Assembly: GCA_947625765.1 (NCBI GenBank)
Contig: CANQPP010000001.1
Coordinates: 71,763 to 135,762, forward strand
Origin: an uncultured Clostridia bacterium
Lineage (GTDB): Bacteria; Bacillota; Clostridia; Christensenellales; UBA1750
Direction: 5' to 3'
Length of the DNA stretch: 64,000 nucleotides
Part shown: piece by piece, positions 32,328 to 40,667 of the stretch
Layout of the letters: each line of letters begins with the position of its first letter
How positions within the stretch are numbered: the first letter of the stretch is position 1
Translations under genes and position numbers: made by a program
Notes under the pieces: model-generated
Databases searched by the model: none
The model's input: the letters and a program-made list of their open reading frames with translations, nothing else
What the model was told of the DNA's origin: nothing

Positions 32328-33188
32328 TCATGCAACCCTCCTCTTCTCTTTAACTTCTAGTCCGTACTTGTCCGCTGCCCGCAAGATTGCATCCTCCAGC
32401 ATGGCAGTCATGGCCGTAATAGCGCCACGGCACTCCCTATGCTGCAAGCGGGCAACGCTCGCCGTCACCGTCGGCCCCCAGTTGTCCTCATGCGTCCAGC
32501 CCATGCCATCCTTCATGGCTTCCACCACGGGCTTCTTGTACCCATACTTGCCCACGATAGCGGCCAGGCAGGACAGCACCGTCCCCGAATAGCCGCCGAT
32601 CTGTTCGTCCCAGCCCAAGTCCTCGATCAAAGAAAACACCACGTCAAGCCGTTCTTCCCCTTGATTTGCGATCAACTTCATGGCCCTGCTCGTAGAGTTC
32701 AAATAGCGAGGCTTCCTCAAGGCGCGAACATTCGAGATTTGCACGCCGTGCTTCTCGCAAATCCTTCGCAAGGCAAGCGCTCTTGGATCGTTGTAGACGA
32801 TCTCCGCCTTGTACTTATCATAGGCGCTCATACTGGTCTTGTTGTCATTTTGCCCGGCGAAAATCCGCGCCTCGTCCTCCTGCGTGTACCCCACATAGAG
32901 CCTGCACACAAGGGCATCCTTCCCGATCATTTTTGCTGCAAGGACAGTGTTCTGCCCGTCCATCACGAAAAACTCACCGCCCCGGAAAGAAACCATGGGC
33001 GGGTTGCACTTCTCGTCGCTCCATTCGCGGGCGATCTTTGCCACTTTGCTGCCCGGCGTCCGCTGATACTCCGGGTCTACCTGTAACAGGGTCAGAGGGA
33101 TTTCCAGGAACTTATTCGTCCCGACGATAGTCGCGTTGCGGACAAGAGCTTCGGCCATAGTGGATTCAAGATTAACGATTTTCTGCAT
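32328..33188 (-). CDS. ParB-like nuclease-domain protein (DUF6551 type)
   Basis: 286 aa. LLQVDPEYQRTPGSKVAKI then GGEFFVMDGQNTVLAAKMIG (ParB/Srx-like DGxNT box) and ARIFAGQNDNKTSMS. The C-terminal half is helical. Such ParB-fold proteins in phages bind nucleotides or DNA and often accompany modification genes; no ParA is near, so plasmid-type partition is not indicated. ATG 33188 with AAAGGAGG SD. Repeated TTTGCGTCCA-like motifs flank the gene. Confidence 0.75.
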   Translation of the reverse strand: MQKIVNLESTMAEALVRNATIVGTNKFLEIPLTLLQVDPEYQRTPGSKVAKIAREWSDEKCNPPMVSFRGGEFFVMDGQNTVLAAKMIGKDALVCRLYVGYTQEDEARIFAGQNDNKTSMSAYDKYKAEIVYNDPRALALRRICEKHGVQISNVRALRKPRYLNSTSRAMKLIANQGEERLDVVFSLIEDLGWDEQIGGYSGTVLSCLAAIVGKYGYKKPVVEAMKDGMGWTHEDNWGPTVTASVARLQHRECRGAITAMTAMLEDAILRAADKYGLEVKEKRRVA

Positions 33189-33240
33189 AATGATCCTCCT
33201 TTAATTTGCGTCCATGTGTTTTTTGAGTTTGCAGGGGTAC

Positions 33241-33273
33241 AAAAAAAGCCCGCCCACATTTACGTGAACGAGC
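33241..33273 (-). terminator. Terminator upstream of the ParB-like gene
   Basis: Minus strand 11-bp stem (several G-U pairs) from GCTCGTTCACG to TGTGGGCGGGC followed by T7. Ends the transcript of the 33423-34076 gene. Confidence 0.7.
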
Positions 33274-33302
33274 AGTCCGTCTAGGTTCAATTTACTTTTG
33301 GT

Positions 33303-33371
33303 CTACATGATTTTGTTGTCGTCCTGGTCTATGATTGTATCCTCCTCAGAAAACAGATTTGCAATAGGCAC
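33303..33371 (-). CDS. Possible 22-aa microprotein
   Basis: GTG 33371 follows GGAGGAGG; the peptide reads VPIANLFSEEDTIIDQDD then NKIM. Only the SD and a complete short frame support it; the gap between neighbouring genes otherwise holds only the terminator. Confidence 0.25.
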   Translation of the reverse strand: MPIANLFSEEDTIIDQDDNKIM

Positions 33372-33422
33372 ACGCCTCCTCCGTTTTCATTTTACCGTTT
33401 GTTCGGATTTAATTTGCGTCCA

Positions 33423-34076
33423 TTAGGTATGAACGCTATACTTCAAGCCCAGCCTCCCCTTCGTGAGAGTCTTCGAGAAAATCAAACCCCCATTCATAGG
33501 GTAGCCGGATTTAGAGGTGAAGTAGAAATCCTCCGTCCCATCCGCATACAGGGTCACCACGTCCCCATGCCACTGGAAGCAGTCACGCATAGCTTTGCTG
33601 AAAGCCCTCCTCCAGTCAGAGCAGGTCTGGATACAGTGAAGCAGATTCTTCGTCCGCTCGTCGTCATGGAACACGACCCGAGGAGCCTCAGCGCGGCCAG
33701 TATACAGGTACTTCACCGTCTTGCCGTTAAGCCAGTCCAGAACGATCTCCAGAGGAATAGTAAATTCCTGCTTCCTGCCCTTCAAGTGGTTGTTGGGCGC
33801 GCTCCAGTCCAGGTCAAGCCAAAGCATCTCAAAGGCATAGTCATCCCCGCGATTCCTCACCTCCATAAAGTTGTTCATGTCCCTATCGTATCCCTGAATG
33901 ATCTCATCGTTCAGAATCATCTTGGCCAAAATGGGCGAAACGTAGAAGCGATTGCTCTTGCCCTCGTTGTCAACCGTCCACAGGAAATGCAAGTCCCCGC
34001 TCTGCTCCAGGTGCACAAGAATAGCTTTGTTGTAAATTGCGCGGCTATACTTCCCGCGGCTGTTCAGTTTTCCCAT
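33423..34076 (-). CDS. Hypothetical protein
   Basis: 217 aa from ATG 34076 (AAGGAGG). Basic start (GKLNSRGKYSRAIYNK), then mixed strands; FHDDERTKNLLHCIQTCSDWRRAFSKAM suggests a helix pair. No family recognised. Ends at a terminator. Confidence 0.55.
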   Translation of the reverse strand: MGKLNSRGKYSRAIYNKAILVHLEQSGDLHFLWTVDNEGKSNRFYVSPILAKMILNDEIIQGYDRDMNNFMEVRNRGDDYAFEMLWLDLDWSAPNNHLKGRKQEFTIPLEIVLDWLNGKTVKYLYTGRAEAPRVVFHDDERTKNLLHCIQTCSDWRRAFSKAMRDCFQWHGDVVTLYADGTEDFYFTSKSGYPMNGGLIFSKTLTKGRLGLKYSVHT

Positions 34077-34150
34077 AGTGATCCTCCTTGCTTTGATTTG
34101 TTCGCGTCCATATGGGCGCAGTTGTCCCCTTTAGTTCGTTTACGCTAACT

Positions 34151-34315
34151 CTAGCGCACAAAGTAGTCCTCAATATAGATGATCTTCTCCCGAACGGGAA
34201 CAGGGTTCACCTGGGCCTTTTTATTCTGCCGCCAAAGGGCATCGGCCTCCCTGGACGAACGAATGGGGCGCTTGTCCTCGCGCCTGTACAGCTCCGGGTT
34301 GCGAATCTTCAACAT
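34151..34315 (-). CDS. Small basic hypothetical protein
   Basis: 54 aa from ATG 34315 (GGGAGG, 8 nt). Starts MLKIRNPELYRREDKRPIRS; rich in Arg and Lys in the first half. Could bind nucleic acid. No family recognised. Confidence 0.5.
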   Translation of the reverse strand: MLKIRNPELYRREDKRPIRSSREADALWRQNKKAQVNPVPVREKIIYIEDYFVR

Positions 34316-34383
34316 GGCATAGTCCTCCCGATGGTCTAAATGGGCGCACTTGTAGCGCCTTGTTTGTTAGGGCTGTTCCGCGT

Positions 34384-34563
34384 TTACGCGGTCTTGATTT
34401 GCTTCTGCGCCTCCGCTGCGAGCGCGTAGAAAGTCCGTTTCATCTCGGCGTACTCCGCCTTTACGTCAGGATCGAAGCGCAACTCAAGGGCGTAATGCTT
34501 GCGGTATGCGCCCATCTTGTTATTCAAGGCATAAAGATTACGTTCTAACTCTTGCATTGTCAT
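34384..34563 (-). CDS. Small helical hypothetical protein
   Basis: 59 aa from ATG 34563 (AAGGAGG). Starts MTMQELERNLYALNNKM; entirely helical and charged. No family recognised. First gene after the bidirectional terminator. Confidence 0.5.
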   Translation of the reverse strand: MTMQELERNLYALNNKMGAYRKHYALELRFDPDVKAEYAEMKRTFYALAAEAQKQIKTA

Positions 34564-34597
34564 GGTTGTAGCCTCCTTGTTTTTGGGTACAAAAATA

Positions 34598-34617
34598 AAG
34601 CCCGTGTTTACGGGCTT
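34598..34617. terminator. Bidirectional terminator
   Basis: AAGCCCGT-GTTT-ACGGGCTT with T-runs on both sides (TTTTTG on plus, TATTTTTG on minus). Borders the gene-free stretch 34618-34854. Confidence 0.75.
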
Positions 34618-34854
34618 TTTGTTCGGGATTTATCGCGTCTACATAGGAATGGCTTTTTCAATTTGCGCGCACGGGTTGCGCAGCTATGGGCAAGTGCTCA
34701 TAAAAATAGCGTGGATCGTTTTGCTAGTCCTATTGCGTCAACGCCTGGGCAGCGTGCTTTGCTTTTATCGCGTCAACGTGAAGCCAGAAAGTGCCTAGTA
34801 TTCGCGCGCGTACAGAAAACAGTCCAGCGGCAAAGTCTGTAAAAATGGGCGCGA
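34618..34854. other. Gene-free stretch with motif copies
   Basis: About 240 bp between two terminators. No ORF with an SD seen on either strand. Holds three of the six TTATCGCGTC-type motifs and GC-rich patches (GCGCGC). Purpose unknown. Confidence 0.4.
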
Positions 34855-34886
34855 AAAAAGACCGGGGATTTATTCCCCGGTCTTTA
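34855..34886 (-). terminator. Strong terminator after the 34916 gene
   Basis: Minus strand AAAGACCGGGGA-ATAAA-TCCCCGGTCTTTT followed by TTCG. A 12-bp stem with U-tract. Confidence 0.88.
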
Positions 34887-34915
34887 TATTCCGCTCGCCG
34901 TTTTTCGCGTCGGCG

Positions 34916-35731
34916 TCAGTTTAGCCCCTTAATGGCCCTATATAATAGATCGTCCATCAGCCCGGCAGCGCTTTTTGCGCCCTTGAAAAGGCGCTTTGTA
35001 ACGTCGTCCTTTGTCGTCGCCCGCGTAAACAAGCCCGCGCAAAATTCCTTGCACGCCGTCGCGCTAACATCCAGATGGCCCGCCTTCCCATATGTCGAAA
35101 ACAGCTTGCCTTCCGGCGCAAACTTTTTCAGGAAATTTTCCTGCGCGGCTCGTGCCTGTTTCCATGCAGTCTGATTGACTGTCACTTCGTTTTCAAAATG
35201 TGAAGTCATGGCCGCCGTAGCCGTATTGATAATGGCCTGCACGTCATCCGCGAAACCGTCAGAGAGATAACGCATTGAACGCGCCGTAGAAAGGTTATGA
35301 AGTGCCAGGGCATAAAGCCCGCGATACTCACCATTCAAGCGCGGTTCGGCGCCATTTTCCCTGTTCGCGTTCGCGGGGTCGATGATCCGCAGAATCGTTT
35401 CATAGTTGGCGGCGACGGCGGCAAACTCGATCTTTGCCTTTTCAAGGGCACGGGCCGCCCGGTCGTCGTCTTCCTTCATGGCCTTCTTGATGGCCTTGAA
35501 ACCCTCGGCGGACTTTTCCGCGCCGTACTTTTCCGCATGTTCGGCGGCATAGATGGCGCGCCTCGTGTCGTCCACGTCCCATCCGGCCAACTTGACCAGG
35601 GCGGTAGCGGTCTTTTCCTTGGCGGTCGTCTTCTCGTCCAGCGACGCCTTACAAGAGATAGCGTAGACGACATCCTCACGGGACAGCTTTTCCGCCTTCA
35701 CGGCGTCGGAAATAACATACTTAACAGACAT
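34916..35731 (-). CDS. Hypothetical Ala/Lys-rich helical protein
   Basis: 271 aa from ATG 35731 (AGGAGG, 7 nt); the open frame further upstream is non-coding leader. Ala/Lys/Asp-rich helices throughout (REDVVYAISCKASL; DDDRAARALEKAKIEFAAVAANYE). Codon use looks more GC-rich than the neighbours, which may mean separate acquisition. Leader transcript comes from a consensus promoter at 36163-36191. No family recognised. Confidence 0.6.
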   Translation of the reverse strand: MSVKYVISDAVKAEKLSREDVVYAISCKASLDEKTTAKEKTATALVKLAGWDVDDTRRAIYAAEHAEKYGAEKSAEGFKAIKKAMKEDDDRAARALEKAKIEFAAVAANYETILRIIDPANANRENGAEPRLNGEYRGLYALALHNLSTARSMRYLSDGFADDVQAIINTATAAMTSHFENEVTVNQTAWKQARAAQENFLKKFAPEGKLFSTYGKAGHLDVSATACKEFCAGLFTRATTKDDVTKRLFKGAKSAAGLMDDLLYRAIKGLN

Positions 35732-35750
35732 TATATAGCCTCCTTTGTGC

Positions 35751-35866
35751 TTGCAATCACTTGCAAGCCGTGATACAATGTTCTTGCAGGCCCGGGCGCG
35801 TCTCCTTTGTCGCCCGGCTCCCTGCCCCCTCCGTGCGTTTCCTAGTGTCGCGGAGGGTGTTTTTTT
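35751..35866 (+). ncRNA. Predicted small RNA with own promoter and terminator, antisense to the leader of 34916-35731
   Basis: Promoter: -35 TTGCAA (35751-35756), 17-bp spacer, -10 TACAAT (35774-35779). The RNA would run from about 35786 to 35866 (about 80 nt). Hairpin 1: CCGGGCG/CGCCCGG (35792-35817), with a 12-nt loop CGTCTCCTTTGT exposing CUCCUUU, an anti-SD-like sequence. Hairpin 2: CCCTCCG/CGGAGGG (35827-35857), then T7, a terminator. It is antisense to the mRNA leader of the gene on the other strand, so it may control that gene. Confidence 0.65.
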
Positions 35867-36162
35867 GGCGTTGCGTGCGGTGTGGTTCTTCCATCCGGCG
35901 CTCATCGCGTCGGGCCGCCCGGTTTCGCCTATACTCAGTACTTCGCCTTCCGTTTTCCATCGCGCCCAGCACAATTTCCAACTTCTGCGGGGCAATCTGC
36001 TTCTTGCAAGTCGCCCGCCCTTTCCAGGGGTTTCGCTGCGCTTATCAAGGTGTAATAGTGTTTGGCGTCCTGCGCCATCCATGGAGGGGAGCCTGCTCCC
36101 TTGTGTTACACGGGGTATTTTTTCATCCCTTTTGGGACTCTGTACCCCTTTGGTATGTATAA

Positions 36163-36191
36163 AGTATACCAGAAATATATATACCTGTCAA
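36163..36191 (-). promoter_or_regulatory. Consensus promoter driving the 34916 gene
   Basis: Minus strand TTGACA (36186-36191), 17-bp spacer, TATACT (36163-36168). It gives a long leader of about 425 nt before ATG 35731, with several hairpins (for example GGGAGC/GCTCCC at 36090-36103). Confidence 0.82.
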
Positions 36192-36227
36192 GCCCTTTTG
36201 CCATTTTCCAAAGTAAAGTTAATGTAA

Positions 36228-37030
36228 ACTACATATTAAAAACATCGATTATGCATGACGCACAATATACAAGGCGCGACAGGGATCGCGTATATTTTAT
36301 AGAGCGTTACGTTTTATCATCAATGTTCTAATTTTAATAACTATTTCCCAAAACGCGAATAGCTCTAAATGGCCGCGCAAGCCCAAGAAAGAAAGAGCAA
36401 GAATGGCGCGAAAAGCCTATTTTTAGGCATTCCACAAAATTATAAAAAACTTGCAGTCACAATTAAAAATGCCTCTTTTTTGTATAATCTGTATAATAAT
36501 ATAAAAAATAGAGATAGCGTATACTTTATCAAAACATAGTAGGCCTTTTGAACAAAGCCCTGCCTATATGGGGAGCGGGGTACTTTACATTAAAATTTTT
36601 CAATATGTATAGCTTTAGCTCCTAGCACGTCTTCATCACTCTGAGCCTTCATTTTCCACCCTATTCCTTGCATTTTCCACACGACCCCCTTCTCCCCTTC
36701 CTTTTTAAGTTTCTCATACCTGCTCTGGGTCGTGTTCCCGCCCCCGTTTATTCCAGAATAAAACTGCCAAGCACACTTAATAACACACATTCTTATTAGC
36801 TTTCTGGGGTACATGAGCACTATGCTGAAACCGGGCAGTTTTATATTAAGTTTATGTTAATAGAACTTATGCTTTATAAAATATTTTTCTTCGAGAAATC
36901 AAGAACTATTATGTTGATTCACCAATCTGGTTATGCACCGGGCTACTCTCTTTATTCACTGAGACTCAACATACCAACCTCTCGCCCAGAATATATTTAA
37001 CAATAAAAGTTGAGAAATTCCCTCATTTTC
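36228..37030. other. AT-rich gene-poor control region, candidate replication or regulatory locus
   Basis: About 800 bp, strongly AT-rich with several TATAAT-like sequences and A/T runs (36440-36530). It divides mainly leftward from rightward genes. Apart from the weak ORF at 36590-36820 no gene is seen. AT-richness plus divergent transcription is compatible with an origin, but no iterons or DnaA boxes were identified. Confidence 0.35.
36590..36820 (-). CDS. Possible small protein
   Basis: Up to 76 aa; more likely from ATG 36790 (MCVIKCAWQFYSGINGGG). Middle is Lys/Gly-rich (SRYEKLKKEGEKGVVWKMQG). SD is weak and no clear promoter is seen; composition looks protein-like. Low certainty. Confidence 0.3.
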   Translation of the reverse strand: MLMYPRKLIRMCVIKCAWQFYSGINGGGNTTQSRYEKLKKEGEKGVVWKMQGIGWKMKAQSDEDVLGAKAIHIEKF

Positions 37031-37061
37031 TATTGCAATCATTTCCAGCGGAGAGTATACT
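37004..37061 (+). promoter_or_regulatory. Promoter P7 for the integrase
   Basis: -35 TTGCAA (37033-37038), 17-bp spacer, -10 TATACT (37056-37061), preceded by TTGAGAAATTCCCTCATTTT, a divergent form of the shared upstream element. Confidence 0.78.
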
Positions 37062-37113
37062 GATACCATAAGCTGAACCCAACGGAGAGCAGAAGCAAAA
37101 GGAGGCTCATACA

Positions 37114-37980
37114 ATGACAATGACCATGAGTAATGAATACGCGCATGTAGATACTGGCAAGGTGCTTCTGCACCCCTCCCTACTCCGCTGGCAGGACGCT
37201 CAAGATGATGAAGATGAAAGCATCCCTGTACTGGCCTATACAACAGTAGAGAGAAAGGTATACGAGCAGCACGACTCTGAACCCATAAGGGATAAAGAAG
37301 ATATAACTCGTATAGTGGACTATTACCTAGAGCGTGGGCAGTACAGGAAGCTGATGATGTTCATCATAGCCATCAATACTGGTATGCGTTTCGTTGATCT
37401 TAGAACATTGACCTTCGGAGACTTTCTGGACGAAACTGGTCATTTTAAGAAGAAGTTCATATACGTAGCGATAAAGACAGCGGCAAAGCGTGAGCAGCAC
37501 GGCCACCAGCAGAACCTGGAGGTATACGTGAACAAAGCTGTAAGAGAAGCCATCAGGCTCTACTGGCGGACGCTGGGCGACCAGCCGCTGAGTCTGAATG
37601 ATCCTATCTTCGTGAATGAAGGTAGGAATGGCCGCGGAAACGCATTGAACCAGGAGGGCTATAGAAGGCATCTCCACAGCTTAATAAACTCTCTTGGTAT
37701 AGGTATAAGGTGCGGCACGCACACTACCAGAAAGACGTTTGCATACCATGTAGCTACTTCTATGGTAGATGCTGCGCGGCGCACTAGGACGATGGATAAT
37801 CTTATCCTCTTACAGCAGATGCTAGGCCATGCTTCCATGAAGACTACGTGCAAGTACATAGGTATAGCATCTGAGGAGATCGAAGCTATATACCTGAATC
37901 TGAACCTTGGATTAGATGCTCTACAGAGGTATACAGCTTCCTTAAAGGAAGATGATAAGCTAGTGAACGAGGTGTATTAA
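37114..37980 (+). CDS. Tyrosine recombinase (integrase)
   Basis: 288 aa, ATG 37114 with GGAGG 8 nt upstream. Catalytic residues in order: Arg in NTGMRFVDLRTL (near 91), HTTRKTFAYHV (H-x-x-R near 204), LGHASMKTTCKYIG (His near 243 and Tyr nucleophile near 252). The N-terminal DNA-binding arm is short, so it may rely on a partner. Preceded by its own promoter and followed by 900 bp of structured non-coding DNA, which could hold attP. It implies a temperate lifestyle or a resolution/inversion role. Confidence 0.87.
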   Translation: MTMTMSNEYAHVDTGKVLLHPSLLRWQDAQDDEDESIPVLAYTTVERKVYEQHDSEPIRDKEDITRIVDYYLERGQYRKLMMFIIAINTGMRFVDLRTLTFGDFLDETGHFKKKFIYVAIKTAAKREQHGHQQNLEVYVNKAVREAIRLYWRTLGDQPLSLNDPIFVNEGRNGRGNALNQEGYRRHLHSLINSLGIGIRCGTHTTRKTFAYHVATSMVDAARRTRTMDNLILLQQMLGHASMKTTCKYIGIASEEIEAIYLNLNLGLDALQRYTASLKEDDKLVNEVY

Positions 37981-38304
37981 GCCCATACCAACCTATAATA
38001 TAGCAGGTGGTACGTTAGAAGTAGATGGCTTAATGTGGAGAAAATCAAGGGCGGCCGGGACTACGTGTTAGGAAATTTTCCTGATGAAAATTCCCGTTTC
38101 TCCCCGTTCTCCTTCTACGCCTAATGAGAAGTACGCTGGCTTGAAGCAGAACCTTCAATATATATATACTGTCGTTCTCTCCGCCAGGCTAACAGGTATA
38201 GGGAACTCACCGTCTCATCCACTCTCGCCGGAATGTATATACTAGGCCGTTCGTTCCCTTATATATAAAAATCCTCGTCCGGTCCCTCTGCCATTTTCAA
38301 TGTA

Positions 38305-38439
38305 GATTGTATGAGCCATGCCGATAGGCAGAGTGACCGTCTTCCCTTATGTAGTGAATTGGTCAGCTACCTTGACCACTTTCCCTTTGGATTGTATGGG
38401 CCAGAAGCGGTAGCTTCCTATTATGTTTGTATGAGCCAT
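38305..38439 (+). repeat. Three direct repeats GATTGTATGAGCCAT-like
   Basis: GATTGTATGAGCCAT at 38305-38319, GATTGTATGGGCCA at 38390-38403, TTTGTATGAGCCAT at 38426-38439. Spacing is 85 and 36 bp. Candidate integrase arm sites or operator copies. Confidence 0.6.
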
Positions 38440-38463
38440 TTTATCTATATTCTTGTATGTAGC

Positions 38464-38537
38464 GTATAGCTTATGCGCTCCGTCCGCCTCTCCCCAACCG
38501 CTCCCGGAGCGCACAGCTATACAGAGTGCCTATTTTT
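38464..38537 (+). ncRNA. Long hairpin followed by a U-run
   Basis: GTATAGCT pairs with AGCTATAC (8 bp); after a small internal loop TGCGCTCCG pairs with CGGAGCGCA (9 bp). The 22-nt terminal loop is C-rich (CCGCCTCTCCCC). CTATTTTTA follows at 38529-38537, so this may be the end of an RNA reading rightwards or a leader structure of the helicase transcript. Confidence 0.55.
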
Positions 38538-38883
38538 AAAGAGGGTGTTTTAATGATGGAAAGTATGGGTACTTGATATAAAGTCCGCTTCGCGGTCTTG
38601 TATACAAGGGAGTATGTTTAATATTCTATTACATAATAGTATATTATATATATTGGTGAAACTAAGGAACTTTTTCACTTGTATTATTTATAAGAACACA
38701 TTGAGTTTTTCTCGGGGAGTCAATGGAGATTTTGAAAGTTCTCAATTATAAAACAGAAATTTCAAGGGGGTGCTTTATATTATTTTGTAGTTTTGCTGTG
38801 TACTAAGCCGGGAAAGATGATGGGCAAATCTGCATAGAGGCCCATAGATTCTCGGTAAAAATAACTTCCAGAAAGGAGTATTC

Positions 38884-40140
38884 ATGGAGAAGATAACTGT
38901 AAAAATTTGTGACACAATCATGGGCGGCGGCAAAACACAAGCGGCGATCAGTTACATGAACGCCCCGGAGAACCGGGACAAGAACTTCCTGTACATCACC
39001 CCATTTTTGACCGAGGTGGAGAGGATCGTAAAGGCTTGCCCAGCGCGACGCTTCGTTCAGCCCTCTTCACATGATGGGCCGGACGGAAAGAAGGGGTCGC
39101 TCAAAAGGCTGTTGGCCCGAAAGCGCTGTATAGCCAGCACTCACCAGCTACTGCGGCAGGCAGATCAGGAGACCACTCAGCTATTGAAGGACGGGAACTA
39201 CACTCTGATAATGGACGAGACCATGAGTGCCGTTGATTTATACCCCCTTCACAAGGACGACGTGGGCGTTCTGATTAAGAGTGGCATGGGTGAGTTGGTG
39301 AACAAGCAGCTCTTTTGGAAGGACGCTGAATACGGGGGGCTTGTTTACAGGGATTTAAAGAGGGACTTGGATAACGGTTGCTTCATTTATGTGGAGGACT
39401 ACACTTATATCTGGAACGTTTCCCCTTACTTCTTAACAGCATGTAACGAGGTCATTGTTCTTACCTACATGTTCCGCTCTTCCATCCTCCGGGGGTACTT
39501 AGACATCCTTCATGCTGAGTATGAGTACATTGGAACTAAGCGTGTTGGTGACGGAGAGTATGTGTTCGCCGAACCGGGCTGGATGCCGGAGTACGTGAAA
39601 GATTTGAAAAACAAGATTCACATTGTGGAGGGCGTTACAAACAACATTGCCAGTAACAGGAATGCTAAAAATGCGGTAAATGAGCCGAAGAAGAAATTCG
39701 CGTTGTCAAGCTCTTGGTACTTGAAGGACACTTTAAGTGGTGGCAAAGGCATCAAGAAGCTAAAGGGCACAATTTCGTACTTGTATAACACTCTTACTAT
39801 AGTTCCTAGTAAAGCGCGCATGTGGACTACCTTTAAGGAGTATCAGACCAAGTTGGAAGGCGGGGGTTACAAGAAGGGCTTTGTAGCTTGCACGGCGCGG
39901 GCGACGAACGATTTCTCAGACAGGACTGATCTTGCGTATCTTGTTAATATCTTTATGAACCCAAACATCAAGAAGTATTTCTATAGTATGGGCATTGAGA
40001 TTGACGAGGATGAGTACGCGCTCTCCGAGATGATTCAGTGGATATGGCGGTCGGCCATTCGGCGCGGCGAGGACATCCGCATCTACATCCCATCGGAGCG
40101 CATGAGAAATCTGCTAAAGGGCTGGCTGGATAGCTTCTAA
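38884..40140 (+). CDS. Helicase-like P-loop ATPase (SF2/DEAD-like)
   Basis: 418 aa. Walker A TIMGGGKTQAAI (residues 12-23), ITPFLTEVERI (motif Ia-like), ASTHQLLR, Walker B TLIMDETMS (near 108), and late motifs (FVACTARATND; IQWIWRSAIRRG, arginine-finger-like). Pattern fits SF2 phage helicases such as replication-origin or recombination helicases. ATG 38884, AAAGGAG SD. First gene of the rightward unit; its mRNA leader may include the long hairpin upstream. Confidence 0.78.
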   Translation: MEKITVKICDTIMGGGKTQAAISYMNAPENRDKNFLYITPFLTEVERIVKACPARRFVQPSSHDGPDGKKGSLKRLLARKRCIASTHQLLRQADQETTQLLKDGNYTLIMDETMSAVDLYPLHKDDVGVLIKSGMGELVNKQLFWKDAEYGGLVYRDLKRDLDNGCFIYVEDYTYIWNVSPYFLTACNEVIVLTYMFRSSILRGYLDILHAEYEYIGTKRVGDGEYVFAEPGWMPEYVKDLKNKIHIVEGVTNNIASNRNAKNAVNEPKKKFALSSSWYLKDTLSGGKGIKKLKGTISYLYNTLTIVPSKARMWTTFKEYQTKLEGGGYKKGFVACTARATNDFSDRTDLAYLVNIFMNPNIKKYFYSMGIEIDEDEYALSEMIQWIWRSAIRRGEDIRIYIPSERMRNLLKGWLDSF

Positions 40141-40168
40141 GGGAAATCTTTATTTTTTTACCCCATCT

Positions 40169-40217
40169 TAGAAAATTTCAAAAACTATTGTTGCTTATAG
40201 GTATGAAATGGTATTCT
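40169..40217 (+). promoter_or_regulatory. Promoter P6 for the deaminase-RNA polymerase unit
   Basis: TTAGAAAATTTCAAAAAC, then -35 TTGTTG (40188-40193), 18-bp spacer, -10 TATTCT (40212-40217). It repeats the P1/P2 design on the opposite strand and would transcribe genes from 40254 through the RNA polymerase. Confidence 0.75.
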
Positions 40218-40253
40218 ATGGGTACACCAACGACCAGAAAGGAGATTCGGAAC

Positions 40254-40667
40254 ATGAGGAGCAATACGGACAAAGGCGCACAGTACAGGTGCAGCGACTG
40301 CTTGGACGCGAAGAGGTGCTTTGACAAGAGTAGGTGTCTCTTCTTCTCTAGGACGGACGAGGACATAAACCGGGCTGATATGGTAGAGGCCATGATGAAG
40401 CGCCGCACACCCATGGATGGTGATAGGTATGAGCTGCTGGACACTGGTAATTTCTACGAAGAAGAACCCGTGGAAGTTACTATGGAAAACACTCGCCGCT
40501 CGTATGTGAACTGCTCTCTTGATGATTTAGATGCTGGCCGCTCCATCTGCGTCGGTAGCAAGGACATGGTTCAGGAGATCATCAACTTCCAACCGAACAT
40601 TAAGGTCGTTGAGCGCGGGGGGATGTACTACATAACCAAGATGCAAAAGAAGCGCGTCAGTGCATGA
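40254..40667 (+). CDS. Zinc-binding small protein, unknown
   Basis: 137 aa from ATG 40254 (AAAGGAGA). YRCSDCLDAKRCFDKSRCLFFSR provides four Cys at about 11-28 for one zinc site. The rest is acidic with a final basic stretch. It overlaps the deaminase start (ATGA). No family recognised. Confidence 0.55.
   Translation: MRSNTDKGAQYRCSDCLDAKRCFDKSRCLFFSRTDEDINRADMVEAMMKRRTPMDGDRYELLDTGNFYEEEPVEVTMENTRRSYVNCSLDDLDAGRSICVGSKDMVQEIINFQPNIKVVERGGMYYITKMQKKRVSA

Larger units (their letters stand above)
33205..34775. repeat. Scattered 10-mer motif, TTTGCGTCCA / TTATCGCGTC family
   Basis: Plus-strand copies: TTTGCGTCCA at 33205-33214 and 33413-33422; TTCGCGTCCA at 34101-34110; TTATCGCGTC at 34630-34639; TATTGCGTCA at 34731-34740; TTATCGCGTC at 34765-34774. 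Several lie just upstream of an SD on the minus strand or in non-coding DNA. They may be binding sites, perhaps for the ParB-like protein; their function is unknown. Confidence 0.45.
37981..38883. other. Gene-free region with repeats and hairpins
   Basis: 900 bp with no SD-led ORF on either strand. Contains TA-rich runs (TATATATATACTG; several TATATA), three copies of TTGTATGRGCCA (38308-38319, 38392-38403, 38428-38439), and a long two-part hairpin at 38464-38522. Located after the integrase and before the helicase, so attP or an RNA leader are both possible. Confidence 0.5.

Noticed and set aside
32328-33188. Plasmid-type ParABS partition
   Set aside because: ParB-fold only; no ParA and no palindromic parS-like sites.
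33399-34148. 249-aa plus-strand ORF
   Set aside because: Antisense to the 33423-34076 gene, which has a clear SD and terminator.
35732-36082. 117-residue N-terminal extension of the 34916 gene, and a 74-aa basic ORF at 35757-35981
   Set aside because: Strong SD at ATG 35731; the extension is Arg-rich and low in information, and covers an sRNA and leader hairpins.
35745-36227. 160-aa plus-strand ORF
   Set aside because: Runs through the sRNA terminator; composition Ser/Cys/Arg-rich without domain pattern.
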